Part shown: positions 61,384-64,000 of the stretch, in pieces
Layout of the letters: each line of letters begins with the position of its first letter
How positions within the stretch are numbered: the first letter of the stretch is position 1
Origin: Flavihumibacter sp. UBA7668
GTDB lineage: Bacteria > Bacteroidota > Bacteroidia > Chitinophagales > Chitinophagaceae
Reading direction: 5' to 3'
Length of the DNA stretch: 64,000 nt
Assembly (NCBI RefSeq): GCF_002483205.1
Contig: NZ_DLHM01000004.1
Span: forward strand, 342,962-406,961
The notes under the pieces: model-generated
What the model saw: the letters and a program-made list of their open reading frames with translations, nothing else
Database searches by the model: none
What the model was told of the DNA's origin: nothing
Made by a program: the position numbers and the translations under genes

Positions 61384-63266
61384 ACCGATTGTTTGAGTTG
61401 TTTAATGGGAAGCTGAATCTGTAAGCTGGTTCCTTCATTCGGGCGGCTAAAAATTTCCAGTTTACCACTGAATTCCTGAACTCTTTCCCGCAGGTTACGA
61501 AGTCCGGAACCAATTTGTCCGTCTTTAGATACCATGCCTTTCCCATTATCACGGATCGTTAGATTGATAGCTTCCATGTTGTTTTGTAGTTGAATGGAAA
61601 CTGATTCGGCTTCTGCGTGTTTCATTGCATTATTTACTGCTTCCTGAATGATGCGGAAAAGCTGTGTGGAAAGGGTTGAACCAAGGATAAGTTCAGAATG
61701 GGCGCCTGTTGGATGGACCGTTATTTTGGGAATTTTTTTATAGTAATCCTGCAGTTTGCTGTTAAATTCAGCAACACTTACTTCCGGATTATTCATAAGC
61801 CAGACTGTTTTACGAAGCTCGGAAATCGTTTCATCTGTTAGTTGTCGTATATTATGGAGAGCAGTTGTGGCTGTTGAAACGGATGGCTCCAATTGTTCAA
61901 CCGAAGATTTAATAAAGGTGAGATAGCTTCCGATATTATCATGCAGTTCTCTCGAAATCTGCATACGCTGCTCATTGAGTTGAGCCATTTGCTGTTGATT
62001 TGTTCGTAATTTTTGCTGTTTGTAGTAAAGCACTGCAATAGCAAGCGACAAAACAAACAGGACACTGATGCCCGCCAAAGCAAGATTTCTGAATCGTAAA
62101 TCAGCTTTGTTTTGTTCCAATACGGAGTCTTTGCGGGCAGTTTGATATCGGGTTTCCAATTCAGCAGAAGTTTTAATCATTTCATTTTCAGTGAAGCTGT
62201 TTTTAGTGCTTTCATACAATCCAAGATAATGTTGCATACTATCAGCCTGATGAATACCTCCATAAGCGATTGCAGACTGTAGGTAAATACTGATAAGTTG
62301 TTCGGTTAAACCATTTGATTCAGCAAAAGGTTGTGCCAGTTTCAACTCCTCCAGCGCTTTCTGATAGTTCCCGGTGGAATTGAGTGCAATTGCAAGCGTG
62401 GTTCTGCCGCTTGCCAATTCTCCTTCCATTCCCATGGATGCTCGAAGTTCAATGCTTTCCTGCGCAAGCTTAATAGCTTCAGTAAATTCTTTTCTTCCGA
62501 TTTGGATATTGCTTAGGTTATTTAGTGCAGCAGAATGTGCATATTTATTACCTGCAGTGGTTGCACTGGTAATTGCTTTCTGGTAGTGTAATTCCGCGTT
62601 GGAACTGTCCTTTTTTTTTAGGTATGTATTTCCGATATTGACGAGCGTGTTAGATAGTTCATAGATTTTATTTAGCGATTCAAGAAGTTCTGCACTTTGG
62701 GATTGGTATTCAATTGATTTTGAATAATTCCCCATTGTAAAATACAAGGATCCAATGTTCCCCTTCACCTGTGCAGTTTCAAATGCTTTATTTTCTTTTT
62801 CATAATAGGAAAGAGCAGATGTGAACTGCTGCATGGCACTATCTAATTTCCCGGCTTTGTAGTAACAGTTGCCCAGTTTCAAACGAATGGATGCAGAGCC
62901 ACTGTAATCTTTTATTACTGTACGGATTTCCAGTGCTTTTCGTAGTTCAGAAAGGGCAGCATCCAGGCTTCCCTTCAATAATAGTGCGGTGCCATAATCA
63001 TTCCGTGCCTGCGCTTCTATTTTCCGGTCTGTAATTTGGGAAGATGCCAATACCGCCAAATTGCCATAGTGAAGAGCGGAGTCTATAGATATGGACAAAT
63101 ATGCCCAGCAAAGATCGCTCAATGCCGTAGCTTTTTCCTTGTCGGAAGAAGTGGTATGAATTATATTTTTTAGAGAATCAGTTTCTGTATTGGTCTGAGC
63201 AGCCAGGGTTAAGGGCAGAATTGTTGAAGCCAGTAGTAGCCATCCGGCGAGCATTAATCTGAGCAT
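61380..63266 (-). CDS. TPR-containing sensor histidine kinase (NarL-partner type)
   Basis: A 628-residue kinase with a signal peptide (about 1-23), then five to six tetratricopeptide repeats in the periplasm (about 30-330). A membrane helix follows (about 392-412), and a coiled coil leads to the HisKA_3 domain with His442 in RELHDNIGSYL. The ATPase domain shows EAVNNAMKHA, DNGKGM and GSGLRNLRERV. It is the first gene of the operon; the regulator follows with a 4-base overlap. Its upstream region is shared with the divergent gene at 63396, so it may be autoregulated. Confidence 0.93.
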   Translation of the reverse strand: MLRLMLAGWLLLASTILPLTLAAQTNTETDSLKNIIHTTSSDKEKATALSDLCWAYLSISIDSALHYGNLAVLASSQITDRKIEAQARNDYGTALLLKGSLDAALSELRKALEIRTVIKDYSGSASIRLKLGNCYYKAGKLDSAMQQFTSALSYYEKENKAFETAQVKGNIGSLYFTMGNYSKSIEYQSQSAELLESLNKIYELSNTLVNIGNTYLKKKDSSNAELHYQKAITSATTAGNKYAHSAALNNLSNIQIGRKEFTEAIKLAQESIELRASMGMEGELASGRTTLAIALNSTGNYQKALEELKLAQPFAESNGLTEQLISIYLQSAIAYGGIHQADSMQHYLGLYESTKNSFTENEMIKTSAELETRYQTARKDSVLEQNKADLRFRNLALAGISVLFVLSLAIAVLYYKQQKLRTNQQQMAQLNEQRMQISRELHDNIGSYLTFIKSSVEQLEPSVSTATTALHNIRQLTDETISELRKTVWLMNNPEVSVAEFNSKLQDYYKKIPKITVHPTGAHSELILGSTLSTQLFRIIQEAVNNAMKHAEAESVSIQLQNNMEAINLTIRDNGKGMVSKDGQIGSGLRNLRERVQEFSGKLEIFSRPNEGTSLQIQLPIKQLKQSV

Positions 63267-63329
63267 ACGGTGTTGGGTTCAGCCATGAATTTAAGCAATT
63301 CAGGCAAACGGGGAGGTATATACGCCAGG

Positions 63330-63378
63330 ATACGACATTTTGCGTATTGCAAATCCATGAGAATACGATCATTTTTAC
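63330..63378 (+). promoter_or_regulatory. Shared promoter/operator, copy 2
   Basis: ATACG (63330-63334) and CGTAT (63343-63347) face each other across 8 bases. GCGTATTG (63342-63349) is followed after exactly 21 bases by ATTTTTAC (63371-63378), as at 59546. An extra ATACGA half-site lies at 63363-63368. The ATG is 17 bases downstream. Confidence 0.62.
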
Positions 63379-63395
63379 GCTAAATATTCAATTCC

Positions 63396-64000
63396 ATGAA
63401 AAAAATTCAAGTCCTGCTTGGTTCTGCAGTATTGTTTTGCTTCGTATCTCTGAATGCGCAGATCACAGAAAAAGATGCTAATAAATTTTTTGCCCCCAAA
63501 GGCAATCACCGTTCACCCTTCAAAGGTGAAACCGAAGCCTGTTTAACCAGTGTTAATTTGCAATTCAAGCTGGCATCACGTGAAACCCTGGAAAAAAGAG
63601 GAGCTGGAAATATTATCTCCTGGGCCTTTCTGGAGGGAATAGATGAGACACTGATGCAGGAGATTGCGAATGAGTATTACACCAGATTGGCACTGAAATT
63701 AAAAGAGAATGGAATATCTGTAACGGATGAGTATCGGGAAAAAGATGCCTATAAAAAGCTGGTAGAGAAAAGTTCAGATCGAAACCGGGAAGTTTTTAAA
63801 AAAAACTGGGGTGTAAGCCGGATTATTACTGCCAATGAAGCACCTTATATTGAATATCCGGTTGGTATGATGGGGGCACATTCGTCTTTGGGCAATGATT
63901 TGAAAAAGCCAGTGGGACAGGTATTCATCACCATTGACTTTGCCGAATTTGTATTGAAAATCAGTCAGTCTGCAAGAGATATACAGGGACTGACTACTAC
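63396..64000 (+). CDS. Exported hypothetical protein, cut by the window end
   Basis: The ATG at 63396 opens a frame that stays open to the end of the window (201 codons seen). A signal peptide (MKKIQVLLGSAVLFCFVSLNAQ in outline, cleavage after NAQ) precedes a mature part with helices such as IANEYYTRLALKLKENG and EYREKDAYKKLVEKSS. A beta segment FITIDFAEFVLKI follows. I do not recognise it. It is divergent from the kinase gene and carries copy 2 of the shared promoter element, so it is a likely target of the adjacent two-component system. Confidence 0.7.
   Translation, partial: MKKIQVLLGSAVLFCFVSLNAQITEKDANKFFAPKGNHRSPFKGETEACLTSVNLQFKLASRETLEKRGAGNIISWAFLEGIDETLMQEIANEYYTRLALKLKENGISVTDEYREKDAYKKLVEKSSDRNREVFKKNWGVSRIITANEAPYIEYPVGMMGAHSSLGNDLKKPVGQVFITIDFAEFVLKISQSARDIQGLTT

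Overview
This window is a 64 kb chromosomal stretch from a Bacteroidota bacterium, most likely of the Chitinophagaceae. The evidence is low-to-middling GC, promoters of the TTG-N19-21-TAnnTTTG type, little sign of Shine-Dalgarno sequences, many lipoproteins, a SusC-like plug sequence, WG-repeat and DUF4230 proteins, and LytS/LytTR and TPR-containing two-component systems. No genus can be fixed from sequence reading alone.

Layout. 1-10.6 kb is mostly core: rpoC with its own consensus promoter and a strong terminator, an OmpH/Skp chaperone, an amino-acid permease with a heptose-7-P kinase (LPS core), two tandem DUF4230 proteins divergent from ispD. 10.6-16.7 kb is a tight four-gene minus-strand operon (Gfo/Idh/MocA dehydrogenase, polyprenyl-P sugar transferase, M1 peptidase with a barrel-like C-terminus, GNAT-fold protein). 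Next come an L,D-transpeptidase-like protein and a small barrel-like protein. 18.4-24.2 kb is a regulatory/metabolic block: two divergent Crp/Fnr-type paralogues face each other across a perfect FNR-type palindrome. One is cotranscribed with a GAF protein that ends in a kinase-like helical hairpin, the other with a Tat-exported oxidoreductase, a YghZ-like aldo/keto reductase and a GluQ-type tRNA synthetase. 24.2-30.2 kb is one giant alpha-2-macroglobulin-like protein with an embedded SusC plug-like module.

30-40.8 kb is accessory: cytochrome c lipoprotein, CsbD, a decayed outer-membrane gene, an NTF2-like lipoprotein, an ATP-grasp enzyme, a LytS/LytTR pair, four lipoproteins and a sterol-desaturase-family hydroxylase. 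40.8-43.8 kb looks like a small mobile scar beside tRNA-Asp(GTC): a frameshifted AbiEii toxin with an intact AbiEi-type antitoxin, an 11-bp tandem repeat, a Bacteroidota-specific unknown protein and a transposase remnant. 43.9-52 kb is core again (accA, dapA, esterase, rnz, STAS, clpC, cmk). 52-56.2 kb is an iron-uptake-like unit (TonB receptor, PepSY membrane protein, GyrI-like protein). The right end holds a phosphodiesterase-fold protein, a WG-repeat/zinc-knuckle protein and a TPR histidine kinase/LuxR regulator pair flanked by two genes whose upstream regions share an identical, precisely spaced promoter/operator layout.

Two cross-cutting patterns stand out. Convergent genes repeatedly overlap at their stop codons. 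In-phase 7-bp repeat arrays begin exactly at gene ends. The most promising undescribed items are the shared inverted-repeat promoter pair around the two-component system, the FNR-box/paralogue module, and the heptad arrays.
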